DNA of 64,000 nucleotides from an uncultured Eubacteriales bacterium (GTDB lineage: Bacteria; Bacillota; Clostridia; Christensenellales; CAG-138). The notes below the pieces were generated by a model. That model was not told where the DNA came from. It was given only the letters and a program-made list of their open reading frames with translations, and searched no databases. Of this stretch, positions 24,815-32,776 are shown piece after piece. The stretch's first letter is position 1; every line of letters begins with the position of its first letter. The translations under genes were made by a program, and so were the position numbers. The stretch covers positions 19,999 through 83,998 of the forward strand of contig CADBYI010000001.1 of NCBI GenBank assembly GCA_902798825.1, given 5' to 3'.

Positions 24815-26065
24815 TCAGGCGTCCATCTCCCCGAACAGGCGGACCAGGTGCAGCAGGATCTCGACATTCTTCTCCATGGAGGGGATGGGGACGTATTCGA
24901 AGCGGCCGTGGGCGTTCTCGTAGCCCGCGGACAGGTTGGGGCAGGGCAGGCCCCGGTGGCTCAGGGCGGAGCCGTCGGTGCCGCCCCGGAAGGCGATGCT
25001 CTGGGGCGTCAGGCCGGAAAGGCGGATGGCCCGGGTCAGGTTGTCGATGAGGAAGGGATACCGGTCCACCACCTCCTTCATGTTCCGATAGGTGGGGGTG
25101 ATGGTGAGCTGCACCCGATCGGCGCCGTATCGTTCAGCAAGCCGGGCGGCCAGCTCCCGCAGCAGCTGCTCCCGGCGATCGAAGAGCACCGGGTCATGGT
25201 CCCGGACGATCAAATCCACCTGGGCGTGCTCCACCTGGGCCGCCACGGACACCAGATGGAAGAACCCCTCCCGGCCCTCGGTGAACTGGGGCTTTTCCAG
25301 GGGCGGCAGCAGGGATAAAAATTCCGCCGCCATATCTGCCGCGTTGACCATGATGCCCTTGGCCGTGCCGGTGTGGACGCTCCGTCCCCGAAGGGTCAGC
25401 GTGGCGTGGGAGGCGTTGAAGGTCTCGTCCTCATAATAGCCCAGATAGTCCCCGTCCAGGGTATAGGCCACCTGCACCCCGAAGCGAGCAAGGTCCAAAT
25501 CCCGGGCCAGGCCCCCCACCTCCTCGTCGGGGGTGAAGGCCAGGGCGATCCGGCCGTGGGGCAGCTCCGGGTGATGGAGCAGGTGCTCCGCCATGGTCAT
25601 GACCGCGGCGATGGCGGCCTTGTCGTCGCCCCCCAGCAGGGTGGTGCCGTCGGTGAGGATCAAATCCTGGCCCACGTAGTTTTTCAGGTTTGGGAACTCC
25701 CGGGGGCTCATGACGATCCCCTTCTCCCCGTTCAGCAGGATGTCCCCGCCGTCGTACTTCTCCAGGACCCAGGGCCGACAGTTGGCCCCGGGGGCGTCGG
25801 GGGCCGTGTCCATGTGAGTCACCAGGCCGAAGGCCTTGCCCCCCTCCGCCGTGGCGGGGACGGCGCCGTAGAGCACGCACTTCTCCTCGTCCAGCCATAC
25901 CTCCGATGCGCCTATGGAAAGGAGCTCGTCCCGCAGCAGATAGGCCAAATCGAACTGCTTTTTCGTGGTGGGGACGGTGTCGCTCACCCGGGCGGACTGG
26001 GTGTCCACCTGCGCATAGCGGAGGAGCCGGTCCCGGACCTGTTCATAGAAGGGCGTGTGGTTCAT
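24815..26065 (-). CDS. pepT: Peptidase T (tripeptide aminopeptidase)
   Basis: A 416-residue M20B metallopeptidase that removes N-terminal residues from tripeptides in the cytoplasm. Two-zinc-site motifs are visible: THMDTAPDAPG, TTLLGGDDKAAIA (bridging Asp), FTPDEEVG (catalytic and ligand Glu), DGDYLGY and the C-terminal AFRGGTDGSALSHRGLPCPNLSAG, which is highly diagnostic for PepT. Length is normal. AAGGAGG precedes ATG 26065. It lies 10 bases after the DHHW gene and so probably forms the end of the O-acylation operon transcript, although the functions are not obviously linked. Confidence 0.96.
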   Translation of the reverse strand: MNHTPFYEQVRDRLLRYAQVDTQSARVSDTVPTTKKQFDLAYLLRDELLSIGASEVWLDEEKCVLYGAVPATAEGGKAFGLVTHMDTAPDAPGANCRPWVLEKYDGGDILLNGEKGIVMSPREFPNLKNYVGQDLILTDGTTLLGGDDKAAIAAVMTMAEHLLHHPELPHGRIALAFTPDEEVGGLARDLDLARFGVQVAYTLDGDYLGYYEDETFNASHATLTLRGRSVHTGTAKGIMVNAADMAAEFLSLLPPLEKPQFTEGREGFFHLVSVAAQVEHAQVDLIVRDHDPVLFDRREQLLRELAARLAERYGADRVQLTITPTYRNMKEVVDRYPFLIDNLTRAIRLSGLTPQSIAFRGGTDGSALSHRGLPCPNLSAGYENAHGRFEYVPIPSMEKNVEILLHLVRLFGEMDA

Positions 26066-26075
26066 GGAAGCCTCC

Positions 26076-27188
26076 TTATTTCAAAATGGAAAGGTTCAAA
26101 TCGGTGCAGATGCGCTCCAGGGAGTAGCAGAACAGGATTTCCTCCGCCTGATACTGGGCGCATAGATCCGCCACGCTCCCCCGATAGTACCGGGGGTCCA
26201 CCAGCACGATGCGCCTGTAGCTGGGCACCAGCAGGGGGGCCAGGGTGTTGCCGAAGGAGTCCTTCACCAGCAGCAGGGTGGGGGCGTCCTCGGGGGCGCT
26301 GCCGTTGTCCACCAGGGTGACGGGGTGGTTGCCGTCCAGGAACAGGGGGTACCAGTCGTACTCCTTGAGGTGATCGTAGAAGAACAGGCTCGGATAGGTC
26401 CCCTCCTCGTCGGAGAAGGAAAGGGTGACGGCGGCGTCCATGGGCTCGTCGATGGTCAGCACGTCAGGCGCCGTGAGCCACAAGGCCGACCGGGAGCGGG
26501 TGGAGCCCACATAGCCAGCTACGGTGTGGTGATAGTAAGCGTCATAGGGCAGAGCCTGGTGACCGGCGGTCTTCATAAAGAGCCGGTAAGCGGCGTAGGC
26601 CCCCTCGCCAGTCCAGTGGTGATCGGTGCGGTAGTACCAGCTTTGGCCTTGCTGCAAAAAGGTTTCCGCCAAGGGCACCGGCCGGATGCCCGGAGCGTCG
26701 GCGATCTGCCCCAGCAGGCTGTCGTCCCGGTAGAGGGCGGCCAGGGCCCGGGGCAGGGTCCCCCGGCGCACGTAGCCCGTGGAGGGCACGGCCATGACGT
26801 AGACGGGCAGGCCCGTCCTCTCCCCCAGGGCGGCCATGCGGCCGAGCCGCTTTTGAAGCTGCTCCGGGGCGACCTGAAGGGGAGCCTCCACCAGATACCC
26901 CTCCCTGTCCCGCCAGATGTCCTGGGAAACCTGCCGCCCGGACAGCAGGACCGTGTAAGCGTTGAGCCCCACCAGGGCGTCCCGGCCCGGGAGCTGATCG
27001 GCCAGATACGTTTCCACCGCGTCGTCGAAGGACCAATCCTTCAGGCTGGTCAACTTGGGCGGCTCGGCCAAATACCGGCGCTCGCTGTCGGAGAAAGTCC
27101 GGCGGGGAAAGAGGAGCCAGTAGAGGGGCACCAACAGAAGGGCCAGCAGAAACAGGCCCACGGTGACGATATCCATCATTTTTCTCAT
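26076..27188 (-). CDS. DHHW-family protein (AlgX/AlgJ-like partner of MBOAT)
   Basis: A 370-residue protein with a single N-terminal helix (about residues 7-26) and an outward SGNH-like domain containing TDHHWTGEGAYAAYR, the family signature with catalytic Asp-His. Further blocks are VYVMAVPSTGY and LLVKDSFGNTLAPLLVPSYRRIVLVDPRYYRG. In alginate and related systems AlgJ/AlgX proteins of this fold move acyl groups, delivered by MBOAT proteins, onto exported polysaccharides. The start ATG 27188, after GGGGGTGAGG, gives the expected signal anchor; upstream in-frame sequence is a shadow of the MBOAT gene. Confidence 0.88.
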   Translation of the reverse strand: MRKMMDIVTVGLFLLALLLVPLYWLLFPRRTFSDSERRYLAEPPKLTSLKDWSFDDAVETYLADQLPGRDALVGLNAYTVLLSGRQVSQDIWRDREGYLVEAPLQVAPEQLQKRLGRMAALGERTGLPVYVMAVPSTGYVRRGTLPRALAALYRDDSLLGQIADAPGIRPVPLAETFLQQGQSWYYRTDHHWTGEGAYAAYRLFMKTAGHQALPYDAYYHHTVAGYVGSTRSRSALWLTAPDVLTIDEPMDAAVTLSFSDEEGTYPSLFFYDHLKEYDWYPLFLDGNHPVTLVDNGSAPEDAPTLLLVKDSFGNTLAPLLVPSYRRIVLVDPRYYRGSVADLCAQYQAEEILFCYSLERICTDLNLSILK

Positions 27189-27201
27189 ATCCTCACCCCC
27201 C

Positions 27202-28596
27202 TTAGAATCGGAAATAGATGAACGGGTTGTAGCTCTGGGAGGCCAGGGCCCCCAGGCACAGCAAAAATAGCCCCGCGCCCAGGAGAAGCCGCACCCAGGA
27301 CCAGACTTTCTTTTCGGACAGCCGCCGGTCCAGTTCCGCCCCGAGGGGCGTGGACGCCACCGCGCAAACGAGGAGCAGCGGCGCGTACCCCAGCACCCAG
27401 GCCCAGGATCGGGCCGTGACGAGGCCCGGATTGCCCACCCCCACCAGGGAGCCGAAGAAGGTCCCCAGGGCGGCAAAATCGGTGAAATAGAAGATGCCCC
27501 AGCCCATGGCCGCGATGAGGAAGGTCAGCAGCCGACGCAGGAACCGGGGCAGCTTTTGGAGCACCCGGCCCAGGAACAGCTTTTCCAAAATGAGCAGCAC
27601 TCCGTAGTAGAGGCCCCACAGCAAGAAGTTCCAACTGGCCCCGTGCCAAAGGCCCGTCAGCGTCCAGACGATCAGCAGATTCAGTATCTGCCGCTTCAGG
27701 CCCCGCCGGTTGCCCCCCAGGGGGATGTACACGTACTCCCGGAACCAGGTGGAAAGGCTGATGTGCCACCGCCGCCAGAAGTCCGTGACGCTTTCGGCGA
27801 TATAGGGATAGTGAAAGTTCTCCACGAACCGGAAGCCCAGCATCCGCCCCAGGCCGCAGGCCATGTCGGAATAGCCGGAGAAGTCGAAATAGATTTGGAA
27901 AGTATAGGCGACAAGCCCCACCCAGGCCCCCAGGACCCCCGTTTCCCCGGGCATGGCGGCCAGCTCCCGCCAGAGGACGGCCACGCCGTTGGCCAGCAGC
28001 ACCTTCTTTCCCAGGCCCACCAGGAACAGCCCTACCCCCTGGGCAAAGCCCGAAAGGGAAAGGTCGGGGTCGTCCAGCTGCGCCTCGATGTCTACATACC
28101 GGACGATGGGCCCGGCGATGAGCTGGGGGAACATGGACACGTAGGCCCCGAAGAGGACGGGGCTTCTTTGGGCCTTGGCCTTGCCCCGGTATACGTCGAT
28201 CACATAGGACATGATCTGAAAGGTGAAGAAGGAGATGCCGATGGGCAGCCGGATGGCTACGGCCTTTTCGCTGAGCGGGGCGGGGAACAGGCCCTTCACC
28301 GTGTCCCAGAGGAGGCCCGTATATTTGAAGATCAAAAGCAGCAGCAGATTCAGCGCCACGGACAGCACCAGCCAGGCCTTCCGGTGGGGGCCGTCCCCGG
28401 TCACTTTGAAGCCGATCCCCCAGTTCACCAGGATGGAGCCGATCATCAAAAACACATACAGGGGTTCACCCCAGGCGTAGAAGAGAAGGCTGGCAAGCAG
28501 CAGAAAGCCGATCCGCAGCTTCTTCGGCAACAGCCGATAGCCCAGCAGCGTGACCGGCAAAAAGATGAACAGAAATGTGAGGGACGAGAAGACCAT
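27202..28596 (-). CDS. MBOAT family O-acyltransferase (AlgI/DltB-like)
   Basis: A 464-residue polytopic protein that should pass acyl groups from cytoplasmic donors to the outside. The MBOAT signature is seen as FWRRWHISLSTWFREYVYIPLGGNRRG and the catalytic histidine in LTGLWHGASWNFLLWGLYYG, both complete. It begins one base after the DUF4358 stop and is followed after 13 bases by the DHHW gene, forming the conserved three-gene Clostridial O-acylation cassette. The glycan target is unknown; secondary cell wall polymer or the exopolysaccharide are possible. Confidence 0.94.
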   Translation of the reverse strand: MVFSSLTFLFIFLPVTLLGYRLLPKKLRIGFLLLASLLFYAWGEPLYVFLMIGSILVNWGIGFKVTGDGPHRKAWLVLSVALNLLLLLIFKYTGLLWDTVKGLFPAPLSEKAVAIRLPIGISFFTFQIMSYVIDVYRGKAKAQRSPVLFGAYVSMFPQLIAGPIVRYVDIEAQLDDPDLSLSGFAQGVGLFLVGLGKKVLLANGVAVLWRELAAMPGETGVLGAWVGLVAYTFQIYFDFSGYSDMACGLGRMLGFRFVENFHYPYIAESVTDFWRRWHISLSTWFREYVYIPLGGNRRGLKRQILNLLIVWTLTGLWHGASWNFLLWGLYYGVLLILEKLFLGRVLQKLPRFLRRLLTFLIAAMGWGIFYFTDFAALGTFFGSLVGVGNPGLVTARSWAWVLGYAPLLLVCAVASTPLGAELDRRLSEKKVWSWVRLLLGAGLFLLCLGALASQSYNPFIYFRF

Positions 28597-28597
28597 G

Positions 28598-29203
28598 CTA
28601 CGCCGTCAGGCTCCGAAAGGCGGCCAGCATGGCGTCGGCGTTGGGAGAGATGACGAACAGCAGCATATCCCCCTCCCGGACCAGCACGGCCTTTTCCGCC
28701 AGGGCCAGGGCCTCCGGGTCATAGCCCCTGAACTGGGCCTTCACCGTCTCCAGATGATCCCGCAAAAGGGCTTCCGCCTCGTCCAAAACGGCCCCCTCCG
28801 CCTGGACCACCACCGCTTCGTTGGTGTATCCGTCGGCGTCGCCGAAGGCAGCGCCCCCCAGACAGGCGGCAAAGTCGATGCCGTACAAATCGAGCGCGTC
28901 CTCCGCTGCCATGGGGTACATGCCCTCCAGCAGCGCCTCCCCGTTCCAGCGGGCCACCAGCGCGTCCACCGGCCCCTCCTGGGCAGGCGCAGGCGCGGCC
29001 GGGGCATCGGCGCTCTCAGGCGCGCCATCCACGGGGGCCGCCGTGGGCTCCGCAGGCGCGGCGGTCTCCTCCGGCCCATCGGCGGCAGGGGCGCCTGTGG
29101 CCTGGGCCCTGTCGTCCAGCTGGACCTGGGGCGCGGCGTCCGCTTTCCCGCCGCAGCCCATGAGCAGCAGCAGGGCGATGCAAAAAACGATGATCCTCTT
29201 CAT
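28598..29203 (-). CDS. DUF4358 domain lipoprotein
   Basis: A 201-residue exported protein with lipobox LLLMGC at residues 12-17, so Cys17 is probably lipid-modified. An Ala/Pro/Glu-rich linker of about 60 residues precedes a C-terminal DUF4358 domain (YGIDF, NEAVVVQAE, FRGYDPEALALAEKAVLVREGDMLLFVISPNADAML). DUF4358 genes often precede MBOAT/DHHW pairs in Clostridia. The role is unknown; it may tether or regulate the acyl transfer complex outside the membrane. It is first in the operon. Confidence 0.85.
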   Translation of the reverse strand: MKRIIVFCIALLLLMGCGGKADAAPQVQLDDRAQATGAPAADGPEETAAPAEPTAAPVDGAPESADAPAAPAPAQEGPVDALVARWNGEALLEGMYPMAAEDALDLYGIDFAACLGGAAFGDADGYTNEAVVVQAEGAVLDEAEALLRDHLETVKAQFRGYDPEALALAEKAVLVREGDMLLFVISPNADAMLAAFRSLTA

Positions 29204-29239
29204 ATGCGACTCCCGTGTTCGTTTCCCTATAGTGACCTG

Positions 29240-29268
29240 ATTATACCAAACCCCCGGGCCGCTTTCAA
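29240..29268 (-). promoter_or_regulatory. Strong promoter of the O-acylation operon
   Basis: TTGAAA, 17-base spacer, perfect TATAAT with a TG extension (TGG), 37 bases before the DUF4358 start. Confidence 0.88.
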
Positions 29269-29309
29269 CATCTTTTCCGATTTTGGCGGGGCGGGGGTCT
29301 TTGTCAGCT

Positions 29310-29954
29310 TTACCAGATGAAATGGGACTTGAGCATCTCCCCGTTGTCCATGAGGATGTCCTCGCCGGTGATGGACCGGTTCACGGCGGTCAGGTAGTAC
29401 GCCAGCTCCGCCACCTCCTCCGCCGTGGCCCATTTGCCCAAAAGGGTCTCGGCCTTCACGGCGTCGTAAAGGTCGGGGTCGTTCAGAATGTGCTCGTTGG
29501 CCGGGGTGATGACGCCGCCGGGGGACACGCTGTTCACCGTGACGCCCCGCTTGGCCAGGCTCAAAGCCAGATTCTTCATATAGCCAACCAGGCCCGCCTT
29601 GCTGGCCACGTAGCGGGGGAATTCGGCCCCGTTTCGGGCGGAGGCGGAGGCCACGAACAGCACGCTTTTCAGGGCTGGGCCGTCCAGGTGCCGCTCCGTA
29701 AAGGCCATGGTGCCCGTCAGATTCACGTCCAGGGCGTCCGCTTCCTCCAGCGTCCCGGCGTTGTTGACGAGGACGGCCAAGTCCGGCACCCGGACGGTGA
29801 CGGTGCGGACGTCCCCCTGCACATGGGTATAGGCCGGGTGGTCTATGGAGGCCGAAAGAAGGTCCACGCCCCAGACGCTATGGCCGGATGCCAGGAATCG
29901 CCGGGCGACGGCGAGGCCGATGCCCCGGGCGGTGCCGGTCACGAGAACGTTCAT
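29310..29954 (-). CDS. SDR family oxidoreductase
   Basis: A 214-residue short-chain dehydrogenase. The Rossmann start is MNVLVTGTARGIGLAVARRF, then VLVNNAGTLEEA, a Ser in FVASASARNG, Y-x3-K as YVASK, and SVSPGGVITP. It is close in pattern to 3-oxoacyl-ACP-reductase-like SDRs that use NAD(P)H; the substrate is unknown. It overlaps the transporter gene by four bases (ATGA) and is thus under the same riboswitch-controlled transcript. Whether it acts on a queuosine-related compound is speculative. Confidence 0.88.
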   Translation of the reverse strand: MNVLVTGTARGIGLAVARRFLASGHSVWGVDLLSASIDHPAYTHVQGDVRTVTVRVPDLAVLVNNAGTLEEADALDVNLTGTMAFTERHLDGPALKSVLFVASASARNGAEFPRYVASKAGLVGYMKNLALSLAKRGVTVNSVSPGGVITPANEHILNDPDLYDAVKAETLLGKWATAEEVAELAYYLTAVNRSITGEDILMDNGEMLKSHFIW

Positions 29955-30661
29955 GGGGCGATGGCTTCCTTTCTTTGGATCAGGATCCGCCGGGACACCC
30001 GGTATCCCAGGGGAGAGAACAAAACCTCGGACAGCAGCTCCAGCACCGCCCCGGTGAGGGCGCAGGTGAAGCACTGCACGAGGGTCCAGCCGAAGAAGGT
30101 CCGGCTCACCAGCAGGGCGAAGATCAGGTTGTCCGCGAACTGTCCGAGGAAGGTGGACACATAGGACCGAAGGGCGAAGACGCCGAAGCCGATCTCCTTC
30201 TTTGCCAGCTTCCCGATGCCGTAATTCAGATAGTTGTTGAGCAGGGCGGAGGCGATGAAGGCGATGGAGCTGCCCAGGATGATGAACCAGGTGCCCGCGA
30301 AGGTCCGGTCCAGGGCGGCGTTGATGACCTGCTCGCTGCCCTCCACGAAGCTCTCCCCCCAGACGCCGGGGATGCGGCTGGCCAGGAAGAAGATGAGGGC
30401 CATGAACAGGTTCAGCAGCAGGGCGGCCACGGACACCATGCTGGCGCACCGGGGGCCGTAGCAATGGGTCAGCACGTCCATGGACAGAAAGGCCAGCCAG
30501 GAAAACAAAATGCCGCCGTCCAGGGCCAGCCAGGAAACGCCGGTATCGATGCTCTTGTTGGCCAGCAGGTTCATCCCCACCACGGAGAGGACCATGAGCG
30601 TGACGAGCAGCGGCGAAGCGGTGCCGAGGAACGTGCGGAATTCACGAAGGGTCTGTTTCAT
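29951..30661 (-). CDS. yhhQ: VUT family queuosine precursor transporter
   Basis: A 236-residue membrane protein with about six helices and the VUT pattern (LSVVGMNLLANK, DVLTHCYG, FIASALLNNYLNYGIGKL, RSYVSTFLGQFADNLIFALL). YhhQ/VUT proteins import preQ0/preQ1 for queuosine in tRNA. The leader carries a preQ1-I-type aptamer that includes this gene's own ribosome binding site, which supports the assignment. Salvage import fits an organism that may not make preQ1 itself. Confidence 0.92.
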   Translation of the reverse strand: MKQTLREFRTFLGTASPLLVTLMVLSVVGMNLLANKSIDTGVSWLALDGGILFSWLAFLSMDVLTHCYGPRCASMVSVAALLLNLFMALIFFLASRIPGVWGESFVEGSEQVINAALDRTFAGTWFIILGSSIAFIASALLNNYLNYGIGKLAKKEIGFGVFALRSYVSTFLGQFADNLIFALLVSRTFFGWTLVQCFTCALTGAVLELLSEVLFSPLGYRVSRRILIQRKEAIAP

Positions 30662-30670
30662 TATGCAGTT

Positions 30671-30710
30671 GCTCCTTGTTTTTTAGGGGTGGTTTTCAAG
30701 AGACACCCAT
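30671..30710 (-). ncRNA. preQ1-I-type riboswitch controlling translation
   Basis: On the minus strand a 5-bp stem GGGTG (30708-30704) / CACCC (30691-30687) encloses a 12-base loop whose last base is C, the position that pairs with preQ1 in the Bacillus aptamer, which also has a 12-base loop. A tail T-A6-C then leads to AAGGAG. The loop segment CTCTTG (30702-30697) can pair with CAAGGAG (30678-30672), making an H-type pseudoknot that hides the ribosome binding site. The downstream gene is a queuosine-precursor transporter. Confidence 0.82.
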
Positions 30711-30737
30711 ATTTGCCGCAATCTGGCAGCGAAAGGC

Positions 30738-30766
30738 ATTGTAGCACGGAAAGAATGGAAATGCAA
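30738..30766 (-). promoter_or_regulatory. Promoter of the riboswitch-transporter-SDR operon
   Basis: TTGCAT, 17-base spacer, TACAAT on the minus strand, about 28 bases before the aptamer. Confidence 0.8.
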
Positions 30767-30772
30767 GAAAAA

Positions 30773-32677
30773 TCAAAGGGCCTGTTGTTCCGCCTCGGTC
30801 TCGGGTTCCTTGATCGGCTCCGGCTTCTCGGCTGGCTCAGGCGCTGCCTCGGGCGCCGGCGCATCGGGGGCGGGCTCCTCCGGAAGGGGCTTTTGCAGCA
30901 GGGAGAAGTAGCGCTGGCGGGCCCGGTCGTAGGCCAGATTGAAGGCCTTGTCGTCGCCGGAGTGGAGCTGCTCGTAAAAGAGGTGCTCGTGGTCGGCCAG
31001 CTCCGGATGGACCCGGACCATAGTGGCCACGCCCACGTTGGAGCACACGGCACCGATCCGGCGAAAATCCACCATCAGATCGGAGAAGGTGGCGTCGGCG
31101 AACACGTTGCATTCCCCGGTGCTCATGCGCTTCAGATGGTTCCGCTTCAGGAGGGAGATGAGTTCGGACGTGACCTGGACCAGGGGCTCGATGCGCCCCG
31201 CCGCGTCCACGTCCCGCTTGCGGAAGGTCTGCTCTGTCTCGTCCAAAATGTTCATGATGGCGCTTTCCAAAACGGCCAGCTCTCCCAGGGCCGTGGGGGA
31301 GAAGGCGGTGTTGTTCCGCTTCAGTGTGGCGGCGTGCTCGGCGATGTTCACCGCGTGATCCCCCAGACGCTCGAACTCCGTGTTGACCTTGTAATATTGG
31401 TCCAAGATGGACACGTGGTAGGCCAGCTTCAGATGGGGCAGGAAGCTCACCATATACATGCTGCAAAGGTCGGTCATGCGGTCGATCTCGTCCTCGTCGG
31501 ACCGGATCTGCATATGCAGGGCCGGGTCGTATTTTTCCAGGAGCCGAAAGCTCTTTTCGATGTTGGTCCGGGAGGCGGAGAGAAGGGAGAGCAAGAGCTT
31601 GTAGCAGCTTTGCAGGGCCAGGGCGGGGGTGTTGTAGAACACCGGGTTCAAGCCCTCGATCACGTCCTTGAACTTGCTCTCCTTCACGGGATCGTCCTTG
31701 ACGATCCGGCGGCTGAGCCGCTCATAGGTGGTGAGCAGGGGGAAGAGGGAGAGGGCGCAGCCCAGGTTGAAGACCGTGTTGGTGTTGGCGATGATGCTGG
31801 AGTTCACGGCCCTGTCCCACAGGCCGTTCAGCGCCCCCAGCTTATGAATGACGCTCACCACCACCAGCACCAGCACCGTTTCGCTCAGGTTGAAGAGGAT
31901 GTTTACGATGCCCACCCGCTTGGCCTCCGCCTTGGCGCCGATGGAGCAGACGATGGCCGTGGTCACGCAGTCGCCCAGATAGATGCCCACGATGATGGGA
32001 TAGATGGCCTTGAAGGTGAGCAGCCCCGTGGCGGAGAAGGCCTGCAAAATGCCGATGGTGGCGGAGGAGCTTTGGAGCATGAAGGCCACGCCCGCGCCGG
32101 TGACGTACCCCAGGAAGGGGTTTTCCCCCAGACCCGAGAACAGCCGCTCGATGAGGCCAGACTGGGCCAGGGAGTTGACCGCGCCGGTCATGTTGAGGAG
32201 CCCCGAAAACAGGATGCCGAAGCCGATGGCGATGTTGCCGATGGATCTGGCGTTCTTGAAAAAGCTCCCCATGATGAGCACGATGCCCAGGATCAGGGCG
32301 ATGGGGGCCAAGGTGGAGGGCTGAAAGAAGCGCAGGATGCTGGTGCCCGAAGCGTCGATATCCAGCAGGCGGATGATCTGGCCCGTGACCGTGGTGCCCA
32401 CGTTGGCGCCGATGATGATGCCCAAACTCTGGTGCAGGGTCAGTATCCCCGCGCCCACAAGGCCGGCGGTGATGACGATGGTGGCCGTGGAGCTTTGGAT
32501 CAGGGCCGTGACCAAAACGCCCAGAATAAAGGCCTTCAGGGGGTTGTCCGTCACCTTCCCCATGATCACCTTCAGGGTGCCGGAGGAGTTTTCCTTCAGA
32601 GAGTCCCCCATGAGCCGCATGCCGTACAGGAACATGGCCAGGCCGCCCAGAAGGGAGATCACGTTGAATATATCCAT
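30773..32677 (-). CDS. Na/Pi cotransporter family protein with PhoU domain
   Basis: A 634-residue protein with a NptA/PiT-II-like membrane half and a PhoU-like cytoplasmic tail. Repeated sodium-phosphate motifs are seen as LIQSSTATIV and FMLQSSSATIG, with GANVGTTVTG between them. Residues about 340-560 are helical and PhoU-like (RLGDHAVNIAEHAA). The last 40 residues are Pro/Glu/Ala-rich low complexity. It should take up phosphate with sodium or regulate this. The start has only a weak GAGG site. Confidence 0.93.
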   Translation of the reverse strand: MDIFNVISLLGGLAMFLYGMRLMGDSLKENSSGTLKVIMGKVTDNPLKAFILGVLVTALIQSSTATIVITAGLVGAGILTLHQSLGIIIGANVGTTVTGQIIRLLDIDASGTSILRFFQPSTLAPIALILGIVLIMGSFFKNARSIGNIAIGFGILFSGLLNMTGAVNSLAQSGLIERLFSGLGENPFLGYVTGAGVAFMLQSSSATIGILQAFSATGLLTFKAIYPIIVGIYLGDCVTTAIVCSIGAKAEAKRVGIVNILFNLSETVLVLVVVSVIHKLGALNGLWDRAVNSSIIANTNTVFNLGCALSLFPLLTTYERLSRRIVKDDPVKESKFKDVIEGLNPVFYNTPALALQSCYKLLLSLLSASRTNIEKSFRLLEKYDPALHMQIRSDEDEIDRMTDLCSMYMVSFLPHLKLAYHVSILDQYYKVNTEFERLGDHAVNIAEHAATLKRNNTAFSPTALGELAVLESAIMNILDETEQTFRKRDVDAAGRIEPLVQVTSELISLLKRNHLKRMSTGECNVFADATFSDLMVDFRRIGAVCSNVGVATMVRVHPELADHEHLFYEQLHSGDDKAFNLAYDRARQRYFSLLQKPLPEEPAPDAPAPEAAPEPAEKPEPIKEPETEAEQQAL

Positions 32678-32724
32678 AAATGATAGCCTCAGTCGCGTAG
32701 TGGTCCCGAAATTTTCCTAATATA

Positions 32725-32754
32725 ACCATACTATGCGGCCGGGCCGATTGTCAA
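32725..32754 (-). promoter_or_regulatory. Promoter of the Na/Pi gene
   Basis: Perfect TTGACA, 18-base spacer, TATGGT on the minus strand, about 48 bases before the start codon. Confidence 0.6.
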
Positions 32755-32776
32755 GGGGAAATCGGGGCCCTATCCC

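Noticed and set aside
29888..32683. Very long plus-strand open frame opposite the SDR, transporter and Na/Pi genes
   Set aside because: It runs against three well-recognised genes and reads as low-complexity His/Gln/Gly/Val sequence.
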